In this document: positions 8,106-15,852 of the stretch, in pieces
Layout of the letters: each line of letters starts with the position of its first letter
How positions within the stretch are numbered: the first letter of the stretch is position 1
Assembly: GCA_003241845.1 (NCBI GenBank)
Contig: QBMN01000023.1
Coordinates: 1 to 36,852, forward strand
Source: Shackletoniella antarctica
GTDB lineage: Bacteria > Cyanobacteriota > Cyanobacteriia > Phormidesmidales > Phormidesmidaceae
Direction of reading: 5' to 3'
Length of the DNA stretch: 36,852 nt
Program-made: the position numbers and the translations under genes
The notes under the pieces: model-generated
The model's database searches: none
The model's input: the letters and a program-made list of their open reading frames with translations, nothing else
Told to the model about the DNA's origin: nothing

Positions 8106-9566
8106 CTATACTTTGGATGCAGAATCTTTCTTTGTTGCATCGATTATAAAAATATTTTCCGCATTCTCCTGATCGATACTCTTCAGAATTCTTTTAACTT
8201 TTGTTATTTCTGCCTTTGCATAACAAAGAATGACCTTTATGTCACTTATGGATCTAGACGCTTTCTTGTATATTTCAGTTTGATTAAGTAAATTCTTTTT
8301 GAGAGACGAGGATTTTCCTAACTTAAACTCGACGATAGTGGAATCTCTGTCGCCGTATGAAATCTTGTAATCGGCTGAACCGCGACCGTTGTTAACCTCC
8401 GAGTTCACGTCCAAAGGCGATGCAAACCATGTCAAACGAAAGATTCTTTGGATCGTATCTTCTGATGATATTGGCTGACCATCCTTATAAAATATTCTAT
8501 AACCATCATTGTCTTCTATCACCTGCTTTAAATATTGAACACGCTGCAAGGCTGACTGATAGCTATTTGGCGATACCTTGTAAAAGTTGCTATATTCATT
8601 GATGTGTTTACAGAGTTCACCTAGCGTCGAAATTAGCTCTGTACAGAGTTTGTTAACCTTTTCAGCAGATAACGTTGCTGCCTTGTTTCGATTTTCTTCT
8701 TGATGATGTATGTAGTAGTCAAGAATCTCTGGATATCTTTGAACTGTCGCATCAATAGCCTGTCCAACTTCCGTTCTCTTAGGTTTAGCTGGAAGCTTAT
8801 CTTCAAAGTAACGGTTTATTGCATCTCTAAGAGCTGAGTTTTCCAATGCATCTGTTATTTGCCTAAACTTACTTGTAAAATCATTGTGACAGATGAAAGC
8901 ATCATCCTTAGTCAAGATATCTATAGGAGTAAGAATCAGAAAATCTCCATCATTATCTCCCTTATAGAAGTATGGTAGATCGAAAGTCTTGGGTTTCCAA
9001 ATTATTAGACTAGAATCAAAAGAGCAGCGAATAGAAAACTTTTTTCTCTTATTCTCTTGCAAATGCAATCTTGCAAACTCCTGCGTGTATTCCAGCAAAT
9101 GCTCTAACATTAGATTAGTCGTGAAATCGCTAATGAAATCTCTGCCAATTCCTGAACCCACCAGCGTGAGCTTTTCTATATGTGATGAAGCCGTAATGAC
9201 TTCGTTCCCAAAGTTGGTATAAAATCCATTGAATGCTGCAATAAGGTTGCGAGCAAACTGTGATCCCAATCCTTTTCCATTGTTGCCCCATTTACATAGT
9301 CCCAGCCAATTCTGTTTGACTTCCGGGAATTGAAAAATATGCAAGTCAGATTGAGGGTTATTTATAGCGATTTGTTTGAGATTGATTAAATGTTCAACTA
9401 TCTCGTCGTGCAGAGTCTGATATGCTGCTTTATCTGATGCAAAGAGTAGAAAAGGGTCAATAAACAACGGCAAATCAGCCTCAATACATATGTTCAACGC
9501 ACCGTATTTGTCCAGGACAGACACGTCGACTTCAAAATAATCTGAGAAGAGTAACTGACTATTCAT
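8106..9566 (-). CDS. Uncharacterised protein with C-terminal PD-(D/E)XK nuclease-like domain
   Basis: This 486-residue protein sits in visibly AT-rich DNA with no HIP1 octamer, unlike both flanks, so it was probably acquired. The N-terminal part (YFEVDVSVLDKYGALNICI, DLPLFIDPFLLFAS) resembles an uncharacterised bacterial family but gives no known fold by eye. Near the C terminus the pattern of a PD-(D/E)XK nuclease core is visible: Asp399 in SADYKIS, Glu413-x-Lys415 in IVEFKLGKS after a predicted strand, and Gln429-x3-Tyr433 in NQTEIYKKA, like the QxxxY motif of RecB-type nucleases. A long helical stretch (about 260-340) separates the halves. The ATG at 9564-9566 has no strong Shine-Dalgarno sequence. 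A single-gene restriction or anti-phage role is plausible but inferred; a repair nuclease is an alternative. Confidence 0.75.
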   Translation of the reverse strand: MNSQLLFSDYFEVDVSVLDKYGALNICIEADLPLFIDPFLLFASDKAAYQTLHDEIVEHLINLKQIAINNPQSDLHIFQFPEVKQNWLGLCKWGNNGKGLGSQFARNLIAAFNGFYTNFGNEVITASSHIEKLTLVGSGIGRDFISDFTTNLMLEHLLEYTQEFARLHLQENKRKKFSIRCSFDSSLIIWKPKTFDLPYFYKGDNDGDFLILTPIDILTKDDAFICHNDFTSKFRQITDALENSALRDAINRYFEDKLPAKPKRTEVGQAIDATVQRYPEILDYYIHHQEENRNKAATLSAEKVNKLCTELISTLGELCKHINEYSNFYKVSPNSYQSALQRVQYLKQVIEDNDGYRIFYKDGQPISSEDTIQRIFRLTWFASPLDVNSEVNNGRGSADYKISYGDRDSTIVEFKLGKSSSLKKNLLNQTEIYKKASRSISDIKVILCYAKAEITKVKRILKSIDQENAENIFIIDATKKDSASKV

Positions 9567-9876
9567 GAGGCTGAGCTATCTGTTAGGTTTGTAAAAATCT
9601 AATTTTTGATCAACATTAAGCTTATCTCACAAGCTTAGTATCCTTCTCTTTGAAGGTGCAAAACCTTTTGGATGGCTAACGTTTAAGCTGTGCGACGCGA
9701 CGTAAAGAGCGTCCGGACGAGAGCATCTTTAGATTGCGCTCTTAGGATATATTTCTAATATTGTTTGTTTTATATTGGCAGCCTCCCTTGTGATTGGTTC
9801 AATCACCAATTCCTGATTGCCTGAAACTGGTGGCATAAATAGTAATCGTAGGGTGGGCACTGCCCACCATTCACTT
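9567..9876. other. AT-rich intergenic stretch with a GGTGGGCA palindrome
   Basis: This 310-base gap separates the nuclease-like gene from the HicB-like gene, both on the minus strand. At about 9849-9869 it contains GTAGGGTGGGCACTGCCCACC, whose last 17 bases form an imperfect palindrome (GGTGGGCA/TGCCCACC). A near-identical sequence lies inside the repeat at 17990-18097. A short minus-strand open frame here shows no family resemblance and is not called. The upstream half should hold the promoter of the nuclease-like gene, but no clear -10/-35 pair stands out. Confidence 0.5.
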
Positions 9877-10083
9877 TCAGGCAGCAGAAGGTTTGGACTC
9901 AGGCAGGGGCAACCCATCTTCCTCTAGCAAAAGCTGTAAAACCTCTTGACCATTTCGGGCCGCCTCTTCGTAGCTGCTGCCGTGGGTGCGATAGGTCTGC
10001 TCAGAAAAATCGGGAAAATGTACCAGAAAGCAATCGTCCTGTTCTGACCAGACAATCGCCATTTCATGACGAAGCGTGCCCAT
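9877..10083 (-). CDS. HicB-family antitoxin-like protein
   Basis: This 68-residue protein has the HicB partial RNase H-like fold pattern: AIVWSEQDDCFLVHFPDF, then a conserved gap and SSYEEAARNGQEVLQLLLE. HicB proteins neutralise the HicA mRNA interferase and often repress their own operon. No HicA-like reading frame lies next to it; the minus strand just upstream holds only an eroded frame. It may therefore be an orphan antitoxin, or belong to the many stand-alone HicB-like proteins of cyanobacteria. The C-terminal DNA-binding segment of longer HicB proteins is absent. The ATG at 10081-10083 is set by a strong Shine-Dalgarno sequence at 10092-10099. Confidence 0.8.
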   Translation of the reverse strand: MGTLRHEMAIVWSEQDDCFLVHFPDFSEQTYRTHGSSYEEAARNGQEVLQLLLEEDGLPLPESKPSAA

Positions 10084-10091
10084 TACCTTTA

Positions 10092-10099
10092 TCCTCCTT
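10092..10099 (-). promoter_or_regulatory. Ribosome binding site of the HicB-like gene
   Basis: On the minus strand the sequence reads AAGGAGGA, eight bases before the ATG at 10083. This is an unusually complete Shine-Dalgarno sequence for this window, where most genes have weak ones. It fixes the start of the HicB-like gene and suggests efficient or coupled translation after the eroded upstream frame, which ends at 10101. Confidence 0.75.
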
Positions 10100-10100
10100 A

Positions 10101-10373
10101 TTACTTCACTATATTCTGCTGGGCGGGCAATGCTGCCATCTTCATAGATCCTTCCATTGGCTGTCCAATTGCTTCTTTAGCCTCGGTTAACCACTTATCC
10201 AGCGTTGCGATCGCCCCTATCAGCCCCCCGGTACAACCATCGCCATCCTTGGTAGCCTCATCAGCCGCCGTGGATGGTTCTTGCAGTCACCGCGATCGCT
10301 CATCCAGGCTCAAATATCCTTTGATTGCCAGCAGAGGTCTTTCATCCCGCTCAAACGGTATGGGCGGCTTAGG
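10101..10373 (-). pseudogene. Eroded gene upstream of the HicB-like gene
   Basis: The minus strand between 10373 and the stop at 10101-10103 translates as two protein-like segments in a single frame, broken by one TGA at 10287-10289. The first reads PPIPFERDERPLLAIKGYLS followed by LDERSR, and the second includes TGGLIGAIATLDKWLTEAKE and AALPAQQNIVK. A TAA at 10374-10376 ends the readable part upstream, after the frame fragment RYLVGTTELP. No family is recognised. The segment ends 18 bases before the HicB-like ATG, so it may once have been the first gene of that operon. It does not resemble a HicA toxin. Confidence 0.4.
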
Positions 10374-10488
10374 TTAGGGCAGCTCGGTGGTGCCCACCAG
10401 GTAGCGATCGCACCCTCACTCCGCCCCAGGCTGCCAGGGCGGCGGTGTTAGACTGCAAAAGATCAAGAACGCAAAAACGCGCGTCTCC

Positions 10489-11586
10489 ATGACCGTCCAA
10501 ACCAGTATTTTGAAAGGGCAACTCCAGGCCCCCAGCGCTATCGAGGTGCCCATCAGCATTGCGCCCATGATGGATCGCACCGATCGCCACTACCGCTATT
10601 TCATGCGGCAGATTACCCAGCGCACCCTGCTATATACCGAAATGGTGACGGCCCAGGCGATTTTGCACGGCGATCGCGATCATCTGATCGGGTTTACGCC
10701 CCTCGAAAGCCCGCTAGTGCTCCAGGTGGGGGGCGACGACCCGGCAATGCTGGCCACCAGCGCCCGCGCCGCCGCCGACTTTGGCTACGACGCCATCAAT
10801 CTCAACGTGGGCTGCCCCAGCGATCGCGTCCGCAGCGGCAACTTTGGGGCCTGCCTGATGGCCCAGCCCGAGCGCGTCGCCGAGGCCGTGGCGGCGATGA
10901 TGGCCGCCAGCCCCCTGCCCGTCAGCGTCAAGCACCGCATCGGCATTGACGAGCTAGACCGCTACGAAGACATGGTGCACTTTGTCAGCACCGTGGCCCA
11001 GACTGGCTGCCGCCACTTCACGGTGCATGCCCGCAAAGCCTGGCTCCAGGGGTTAAGCCCTAAAGACAATCGCACCGTTCCCCCCCTGCGCTACGGCGAG
11101 GTGCACCGCCTCAAGCAAGACTTCCCCCACCTGTGGATTGAGATCAACGGTGGCTTCACTCGCCTAGAGCAGGCGACCGAACAGCTCAACCAAGTGGATG
11201 CGGTGATGATTGGTCGCGCCGCCTACGACCATCCCTACCTGTTTGCCGGCGTAGACCAGCGCTTTTGGGGCGCGAGCGGCGAAGCGTCTAGGCTCCCCCA
11301 GGCTGCCCTCCACCAGCCCGATCGCCATCAGGTGGCCGAGGCCATGCTGCCCTACATTGACCACTGGGTGCGCCAGGGCACCAGGCTCAACAAAATTACC
11401 CGCCACATGCTAATGCTGTTTGCGGGGCAGCCCGGCAGCCGCCTGTGGAAGCAGATTTTGACCGAAAGGTCTTGCCAACCGGGGGCGGGGGCTGAGGTGG
11501 TGCAGCAGGCCCTAGCGGCGGTGGTGCACCAGGGCGAGATTCAGGTCGAACTAAGGGCCGCTCAGCCCCTGGGTGCCCGTAGCTAG
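10489..11586 (+). CDS. dusA: tRNA-dihydrouridine synthase DusA
   Basis: This FMN-dependent enzyme reduces uridine to dihydrouridine in the tRNA D-loop (positions 20/20a for DusA). The TIM-barrel family signatures are complete: ISIAPMMDRTDRHYRYFMRQ at the N terminus, NLNVGCPSDRV with the catalytic Cys109, FGACLM, SVKHRIGIDE, the DusA-specific HARKAWLQGLSPKDNR, EINGGF and MIGRAAYDHPYLF. At 365 residues it is slightly longer than E. coli DusA. The ATG at 10489 leaves about 20 extra N-terminal residues, which is common in this family. Its 3' end overlaps the 3' end of the convergent propeller gene by 36 bases. Confidence 0.95.
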   Translation: MTVQTSILKGQLQAPSAIEVPISIAPMMDRTDRHYRYFMRQITQRTLLYTEMVTAQAILHGDRDHLIGFTPLESPLVLQVGGDDPAMLATSARAAADFGYDAINLNVGCPSDRVRSGNFGACLMAQPERVAEAVAAMMAASPLPVSVKHRIGIDELDRYEDMVHFVSTVAQTGCRHFTVHARKAWLQGLSPKDNRTVPPLRYGEVHRLKQDFPHLWIEINGGFTRLEQATEQLNQVDAVMIGRAAYDHPYLFAGVDQRFWGASGEASRLPQAALHQPDRHQVAEAMLPYIDHWVRQGTRLNKITRHMLMLFAGQPGSRLWKQILTERSCQPGAGAEVVQQALAAVVHQGEIQVELRAAQPLGARS

Positions 11587-12783
11587 GGGCGCAGGTATCC
11601 AGACAAAGGGGTAGACGTATTCGTCGGTGCCGGTCAGGGGGGTTAGCTGGGTGCCATCGGGGCGCACGCAATGCAGCACCTGGGTGTCTGGGGCGGCGTT
11701 CGGTGGCGTGGCGGTAAAGGCAATCCAGGTGGCGTCGGGTGCCCACTGGCTATTGAGCAGGTTTTGCAGGGGCTCGGTGGTGAGGGCGGTAAACGCTTGG
11801 TCAACTAGATCGAGGCGAAAGAGCGCCTGCCGCCCGGCCTGGGCACCAACCGCCATCACCAGCTGCTGGCTGTTGGGTGCCCAGCTCAGCGCGTCGTAGA
11901 AGCCGGGCCGGGTGAGAGCCTGGGTCTCGCCGGTATTGACATTGACCAGGGCAACCACCTCCTGGTTGCTGAAGGGCGGGTTGTGGGGCCGATAGAAGGC
12001 AATGTACCGCCCGTCGGGCGACCAGAGCAGGCGGCTGCGGTAGATCTGAAAGTCGGCGGCGGGGGTGAGCAAGCGGCGATCGCTCCCGTCCGCCGCGACG
12101 ACGTTGAGGCGCTGAAAGGGGTAGCTGCCGTCGTAAAAGGCCAGGCGGGTGCCGTCGGGTGACCAGGCCAGGGGGCTACCCGCAGCCCCGTAAATGCCCG
12201 GAGTTTGGGTCAGGCGGCGGGGACGACCGCCCCCTAGGTCGACCACAAAAATGTGCTGGTTGGCCACGTAGGCAATGCGGCGGCCGTCCGGGGCCAAAAA
12301 TATAGCTGACTCTAGAGCCTCGGGCAATAGTTCGAAGCGGGCCAGCTCCCCTGGGGCGCTGCTGAGCCAGAGGGTTTGCTGACCCGCCGCTCCAGCGATG
12401 GGGGCCGGGCAGCGCTCGCTAATCACTAAGGTGTCGCCATCGGTTTGCCAGACCAAATCAATGGTGGGGGGCCGCTGACAGGTGCTAGAAAACACCAGCT
12501 CTGGCACTTCTGCCCCAGGGTCAACCCGGTAGACGTCGCCGTAGTTTTGCACCACCGCTAGCCGCTGGCCGTCGGTAGACCAGGCCAGGGTGTCGTAGCT
12601 GCGATCGCCCCCCGGCAGCAGGTCAGTGCGATCGCGGCTCTCTGGCTCGATGCGAAACAGGCCATCGGGGGTGGCAAAGGATAGATCGGCTGCCTGCCCT
12701 GCCGCCGCCAGAGACAAAGCCATCAGCACTGCCATGGGAACCGCCATGGGAATTGGGCCACGAAACCTTGCCGGGGGCGACAT
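11551..12783 (-). CDS. Secreted TolB-like (PD40) beta-propeller protein
   Basis: This is an exported protein of about 410 residues made of WD40-like/PD40 repeats. Repeat cores are LAWSTDGQRLAVVQ, FLAPDGRRIAYVA, LAWSPDGTRLAFYDG, LLWSPDGRYIAFYRP, LSWAPNSQQLVMAV and SQWAPDATWIAFTA, so about six blades. The ATG at 12783 is chosen because it leads straight into a signal peptide (MAVPMAVLMALSLAAAGQAA, cleavage near QAA-DLSF); the frame is open further upstream but that part looks non-coding. TolB-like propellers usually mediate protein binding in the periplasm, or accompany proteases and transporters; nothing nearby identifies a partner. The gene converges on dusA with a 36-base overlap. Confidence 0.82.
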   Translation of the reverse strand: MSPPARFRGPIPMAVPMAVLMALSLAAAGQAADLSFATPDGLFRIEPESRDRTDLLPGGDRSYDTLAWSTDGQRLAVVQNYGDVYRVDPGAEVPELVFSSTCQRPPTIDLVWQTDGDTLVISERCPAPIAGAAGQQTLWLSSAPGELARFELLPEALESAIFLAPDGRRIAYVANQHIFVVDLGGGRPRRLTQTPGIYGAAGSPLAWSPDGTRLAFYDGSYPFQRLNVVAADGSDRRLLTPAADFQIYRSRLLWSPDGRYIAFYRPHNPPFSNQEVVALVNVNTGETQALTRPGFYDALSWAPNSQQLVMAVGAQAGRQALFRLDLVDQAFTALTTEPLQNLLNSQWAPDATWIAFTATPPNAAPDTQVLHCVRPDGTQLTPLTGTDEYVYPFVWIPAPLATGTQGLSGP

Positions 12784-12950
12784 CGGGGGTTGAATCACAG
12801 GTTCACGTCCTTGAGCATTCCATTCGTCATCATAGCCAGGGCTTGAGTGGCTTGGGGTATGGTTTTGGGGCCAGGTTTTAGCCACCGAGACTGCGATCGC
12901 CCCTCGGTTTCTGAGCTGCTAGGAGCAGACTGCGGCGAGAGATCAGGTTG

Positions 12951-13058
12951 GGGCGCACTGCCGTGCGCCCGTAGGTGGGTGGGTAGGGGCGCACTGCCGT
13001 GCGCCCGTAGGTGGGTGAGTAGGGGCGCACTGCCGTGCGCCCGTAGGTGGGTGGGTGA
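12951..13058. repeat. Three tandem 36-bp repeats with internal palindrome
   Basis: Three head-to-tail units of 36 bp begin at 12951, 12987 and 13023. Each contains GGGCGCAC-TGCC-GTGCGCCC, a perfect 8-bp inverted repeat around a 4-base loop, followed by GTAGGTGGGTGGGTAG with one or two differences between units. The units are almost identical and there are no unique spacers, so this is a tandem array and not a CRISPR. It occupies the 306-base gap between the propeller and glycosyltransferase genes, both on the minus strand, and therefore lies in the propeller gene's upstream region. Confidence 0.88.
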
Positions 13059-13089
13059 GAGATTGGGTTGGATTGAATAGGCGGTGGGT

Positions 13090-14175
13090 TTAGATGGGAG
13101 CAGATAGGTAATCAACGATCGCCTTGGCGATGTGGTGGTTGCCGTCTTTGGCGATCGCCTTGGTGGTGCGGGGCGGCTGTAGGGGCTGGTGCAAAAAATC
13201 CCATTTGCCCTGAAAGAATTCCTCTGGGGTCAGCACCCGGTGCCAGCTGTGGTCTTGCAGGCCGTTGACCAAAATGGGGCCTTCAGCAAAGTCGCTGCGG
13301 GGAATGGTGATAACTGGCAGGTCTAGACGGCAGGCTTCAGAAAAGGTGCTAAACCCCGGCTTGGACACCAATCGGCTGCACAGAGGCATGACATCGACGG
13401 GGCGAAATCCCTGCCTGGGCAGCTTAAACAGATTGGGCAGATCAGGGGCGTTTTGGTCAAAGGTGAGAAACTGCCAGTCAGGGAACCGCGCCAGACCGTC
13501 GTAGGGAATCAACCGAAGCCCCAGACCGCCAAAGGTGAGCAGCACGGTTTGGGCCTGGGGGGCGTGGAGGCTGAACTGCTGGCGCAGGTCGTCTGGGGCA
13601 TAGCGCGGGGTGCCCCCCGTTAGCCCGGCGGCCTCGACCACGGGGAAGGCGGTCATGGGTTCGTGAAAGGGCAGGCGAAACAGGCGATCGCACTGGCCAA
13701 AGCAATCTGCGATCCAGTCGGCAACGTCGGCAAACTCGGGGCCAAAGGCTCGGTAGATAAAGTCCCAGCCAAAGTTGCTGACCATCCAGCAGGGGAGATT
13801 AGCCGCGTGGGCGATCGCCGTTGCCAGCGGCGGAATATCCGCCAGCACCAGATTCACCCCCCTCTGCCTGAGATAGGCCGCCTCAGCCGCCACAGTCTCT
13901 TGCCGATGGGCCTGAATAGCTTGCAGCTGGGCTAGGGTAGCGGGCAAATCCATCGCCAAGCTATCGGGCTGAATCACCCCAATGTCGAAGGCCACCGGGC
14001 GATATTCATAATCTCCCGGCAGATATTCGTCTAGCAGCCACCGGGGAGCTGTGGTAGCCAGCACCACATCGACCTCAGGCTGCATGGCCTTGACCGTCGC
14101 GGCGATAGAAGCCGCGCGGGTAGCGTGGCCAAAGCCGTGGTTGGTGATGGCGACATAGAGGGTGGGGCGGGGCAT
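13090..14175 (-). CDS. GT-B glycosyltransferase-like protein (MurG/GT28-like)
   Basis: This cytoplasmic protein of 361 residues has the two-domain layout of GT-B glycosyltransferases. The N-terminal domain opens with a glycine/histidine-rich loop (LYVAITNHGFGHATRA) after the first strand, as in MurG-like and UDP-glycosyltransferase-like proteins, and contains LVLADIPPLATAIAHAANLP. The C-terminal nucleotide-sugar side has VLLTFGGLGLRL, then SRLVSKPGFSTFSEACRLDL with the typical Gly-Ser/Thr-x-Glu region, and LPVITIPRSDFAEGPILVN. Relatives in cyanobacteria are also similar to the N-terminal half of plant arabinokinases. The ATG at 14175 is preferred to a TTG two codons upstream. The acceptor sugar or lipid is not predictable. 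Confidence 0.75.
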   Translation of the reverse strand: MPRPTLYVAITNHGFGHATRAASIAATVKAMQPEVDVVLATTAPRWLLDEYLPGDYEYRPVAFDIGVIQPDSLAMDLPATLAQLQAIQAHRQETVAAEAAYLRQRGVNLVLADIPPLATAIAHAANLPCWMVSNFGWDFIYRAFGPEFADVADWIADCFGQCDRLFRLPFHEPMTAFPVVEAAGLTGGTPRYAPDDLRQQFSLHAPQAQTVLLTFGGLGLRLIPYDGLARFPDWQFLTFDQNAPDLPNLFKLPRQGFRPVDVMPLCSRLVSKPGFSTFSEACRLDLPVITIPRSDFAEGPILVNGLQDHSWHRVLTPEEFFQGKWDFLHQPLQPPRTTKAIAKDGNHHIAKAIVDYLSAPI

Positions 14176-14188
14176 AGGCAAGGTTGAG

Positions 14189-14293
14189 TAAGGAGGCCTC
14201 CAGGAAAGAAAATACCACCAGGTAGGGGCGCAGAGCCTGCGTCCTTAGGAGGCAGCAAAATCCTTGGGTATTTTCGTTGCCAGAATTGTCCTA
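14189..14293 (+). repeat. MITE-like repeat, copy A (full length)
   Basis: This is a 105-bp element with imperfect terminal inverted repeats. The left end reads TAAGGAGGCCTCCAGGAAAG followed by AAAATACC. The right end, on the other strand, reads TTAGGACAATTCTGGCAACG followed by AAAATACCC. The interior GGTAGGGGCGCAGAGCCTGC followed by GTCCTTAGG is shared with copies at 21492 and 22760. It encodes no transposase and shows no clear target duplication. It lies between the glycosyltransferase gene and the coiled-coil membrane protein gene, upstream of the former. Confidence 0.8.
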
Positions 14294-14321
14294 AAGCCGT
14301 TCTCAATGGCCCTATGCCCAG

Positions 14322-14981
14322 CTAGTCTTCATAGGGCCTGACGTCGTACTGCATAAAGGACTGATGCTGCACGGGTGGCGGCAGGGGTTGCCGTTCGTAG
14401 TAGTAGGGGCTGGGCGGCATGCGCATGGGATATATCATCGGCGGCGGCTGTTGGGTGCGCCGCTGAATGTGCATTAGCCACAGGGCGATGATGGCAAAGG
14501 CGGTGCCGCCCCCCAGCATCAGCATCATAAACAGCCCCAAAATCCCCCAGAGAATCATGGTCTGGTTTTCGTTGTTCTGAGGAATCGACTCAATCAGCCG
14601 CACCTGTTGAGAGGTCATCGACTCCACCGCCTCCTGGTAGGTGTCGAGCTGCTCAAGCACCTTGTCGGTTTCGGTCTGCTGCCGTTCGAGCTGGGTTTTG
14701 AGGCTATCGGCCAGGTCTTTTTGAGCACTGAGTTCGTCTTGCAAACTGGTAACGAGGTCTTGCTGACGGGTCAGATCTCGCTCCATGCGGTCTTGCAAAA
14801 TTTCTTGGCCCACACCGGGGTGCGGCGGCACCGGCACGGTTTGAATATTGAGGCTCTCGGCGCTGGGGGGCGGCGGCGGCAGCGTGGGAGTGTTGCCCGT
14901 GCCCGATCGCACCAGCAGCGTGAGCATAACCAATGCCCCACCAGCGGCACAGCAGGTGATTAAGACGGGCTTTTCCTTCAT
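14322..14981 (-). CDS. Membrane protein with central coiled coil, unknown function
   Basis: This is a 219-residue protein of unknown function. An N-terminal hydrophobic segment (about residues 5-24, VLITCCAAGGALVMLTLLV) is followed by a proline-rich linker. Next comes a strongly charged heptad region from about 65 to 140 (ILQDRMERDLTRQQDLVTSL, LKTQLERQQTETDKVLEQL), then a second membrane segment (about 143-172, ILWGILGLFMMLMLGGG), and a Pro/Tyr-rich tail. Two membrane spans bracketing a coiled coil suggest an envelope scaffold or spacer, but no family was recognised. The ATG at 14981 has AGGGA seven bases upstream and is preferred to a TTG at 14993. Confidence 0.72.
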   Translation of the reverse strand: MKEKPVLITCCAAGGALVMLTLLVRSGTGNTPTLPPPPPSAESLNIQTVPVPPHPGVGQEILQDRMERDLTRQQDLVTSLQDELSAQKDLADSLKTQLERQQTETDKVLEQLDTYQEAVESMTSQQVRLIESIPQNNENQTMILWGILGLFMMLMLGGGTAFAIIALWLMHIQRRTQQPPPMIYPMRMPPSPYYYERQPLPPPVQHQSFMQYDVRPYED

Positions 14982-15324
14982 CAATCCCTGCAAAATCTAA
15001 GTCCTTCGTGGTGGTGGTGGCTGATCAGACTTTCAGGAACCATCGGGAGCGAGGTAGATGTGACAGCCGGAGGTAAAAACTACCGCAGACACATCCCCGC
15101 AAATGGGATTTGAAGACGATTTAGGTTTCAGGTGCTCTAGCCCAGGGATGCCCGAGTCGAAGCAATGGTAGAAACGATTTTTGGAAAACCCACATTTTGC
15201 CAGGGTTTCTTACCAAATTATTATACATTGGCTCAGAATTGGCACAACAAATCTACAGTTAGCCTTGCGATTAAGGCCCTGTTGCTTAAATCGAACGGTG
15301 CTAAACCAAACGGCACCAGTATGG
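14982..15324. other. Intergenic region with an imperfect hairpin
   Basis: This 343-base gap lies upstream of the coiled-coil gene and downstream of the VOC gene. An imperfect two-part inverted repeat runs 15057-15095: GATGTG/CACATC outside and GGTA/TACC inside, with an asymmetric bulge. It could form part of the 5' leader of the coiled-coil gene (minus strand). No tRNA, terminator with a T-run or open reading frame of good quality was seen. Confidence 0.35.
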
Positions 15325-15819
15325 TCAGCCTCGGCTGGGGCACCCCTGCGTTTCCTCAACCGGATCGCAGCGAATTTCGACCATAAAGCCGTCAGGGTCA
15401 TAGAAGTACACGCCGCGCCCGGTGGGGCGGGTGACTGGGCCGTGGGCGATCGCCACCCCATGGGCCGCCAGTACCGCCAGCGCCTGGTCAAACTGAGCCG
15501 GGTCAATGTCAAAGGCCAGGTGGTAAGCGCGGGTAAAAGACTTATCGGGGTCGGGGTCGGGCGGCCCCAGGTCTGGAGCACCAAACAGGTCAAGAATCAG
15601 TCCGTCGGGCAGCACAAAGTTAGCCACTTTGCCCGTAGCGACCAGATCCTTGAGGGTGTCGTCTACCTCGTCACCCGTTAACTCCCTTAGCCCCAGCAGC
15701 CCGCCGTAAAACTGGCGCGAGGCATCCATATTCTTCACGTTCAACGCCAGGTGATGAATGCGGCGCAGCTGACCGGGGGCCAGGGTCGCCAACATTGAGA
15801 GTGCAGGGCTAGGGTTCAT
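15325..15819 (-). CDS. VOC-family (glyoxalase/dioxygenase-like) protein
   Basis: This 164-residue protein has a vicinal-oxygen-chelate fold. Paired beta-alpha-beta-beta-beta modules are visible: IHHLALNVKNMDASRQFYGG with a metal-ligand-type histidine, then ANFVLPDGLILDLFG, a second module starting AYHLAFDIDPAQFDQALAVL, and the final RGVYFYDPDGFMVEIRC with the conserved glutamate. The family includes glyoxalase I, ring-cleavage dioxygenases and antibiotic-resistance proteins, so the reaction is not defined. The ATG at 15817-15819 lies 33 bases from the ATG of the divergent pseudouridine synthase gene, so the two promoters must overlap. Confidence 0.85.
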   Translation of the reverse strand: MNPSPALSMLATLAPGQLRRIHHLALNVKNMDASRQFYGGLLGLRELTGDEVDDTLKDLVATGKVANFVLPDGLILDLFGAPDLGPPDPDPDKSFTRAYHLAFDIDPAQFDQALAVLAAHGVAIAHGPVTRPTGRGVYFYDPDGFMVEIRCDPVEETQGCPSRG

Positions 15820-15852
15820 GGGCGTGGCATCGTCTCAGGACAGGAGCGAACT

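Noticed and set aside
9729-9917. Minus-strand 62-codon frame overlapping the end of the HicB-like gene
   Set aside because: It overlaps a better-supported gene, has no Shine-Dalgarno sequence and crosses a palindromic repeat. Only its end looks protein-like.
10066-10377. Plus-strand 103-codon frame opposite the HicB-like start
   Set aside because: The composition is Ser/Pro-rich and unlike a protein, and the minus strand shows a better, though broken, reading frame.
12951-13058. CRISPR array, because repeats recur at 36 bp with an internal palindrome
   Set aside because: The whole 36-bp unit is repeated without unique spacers between repeats, and there are only three units.
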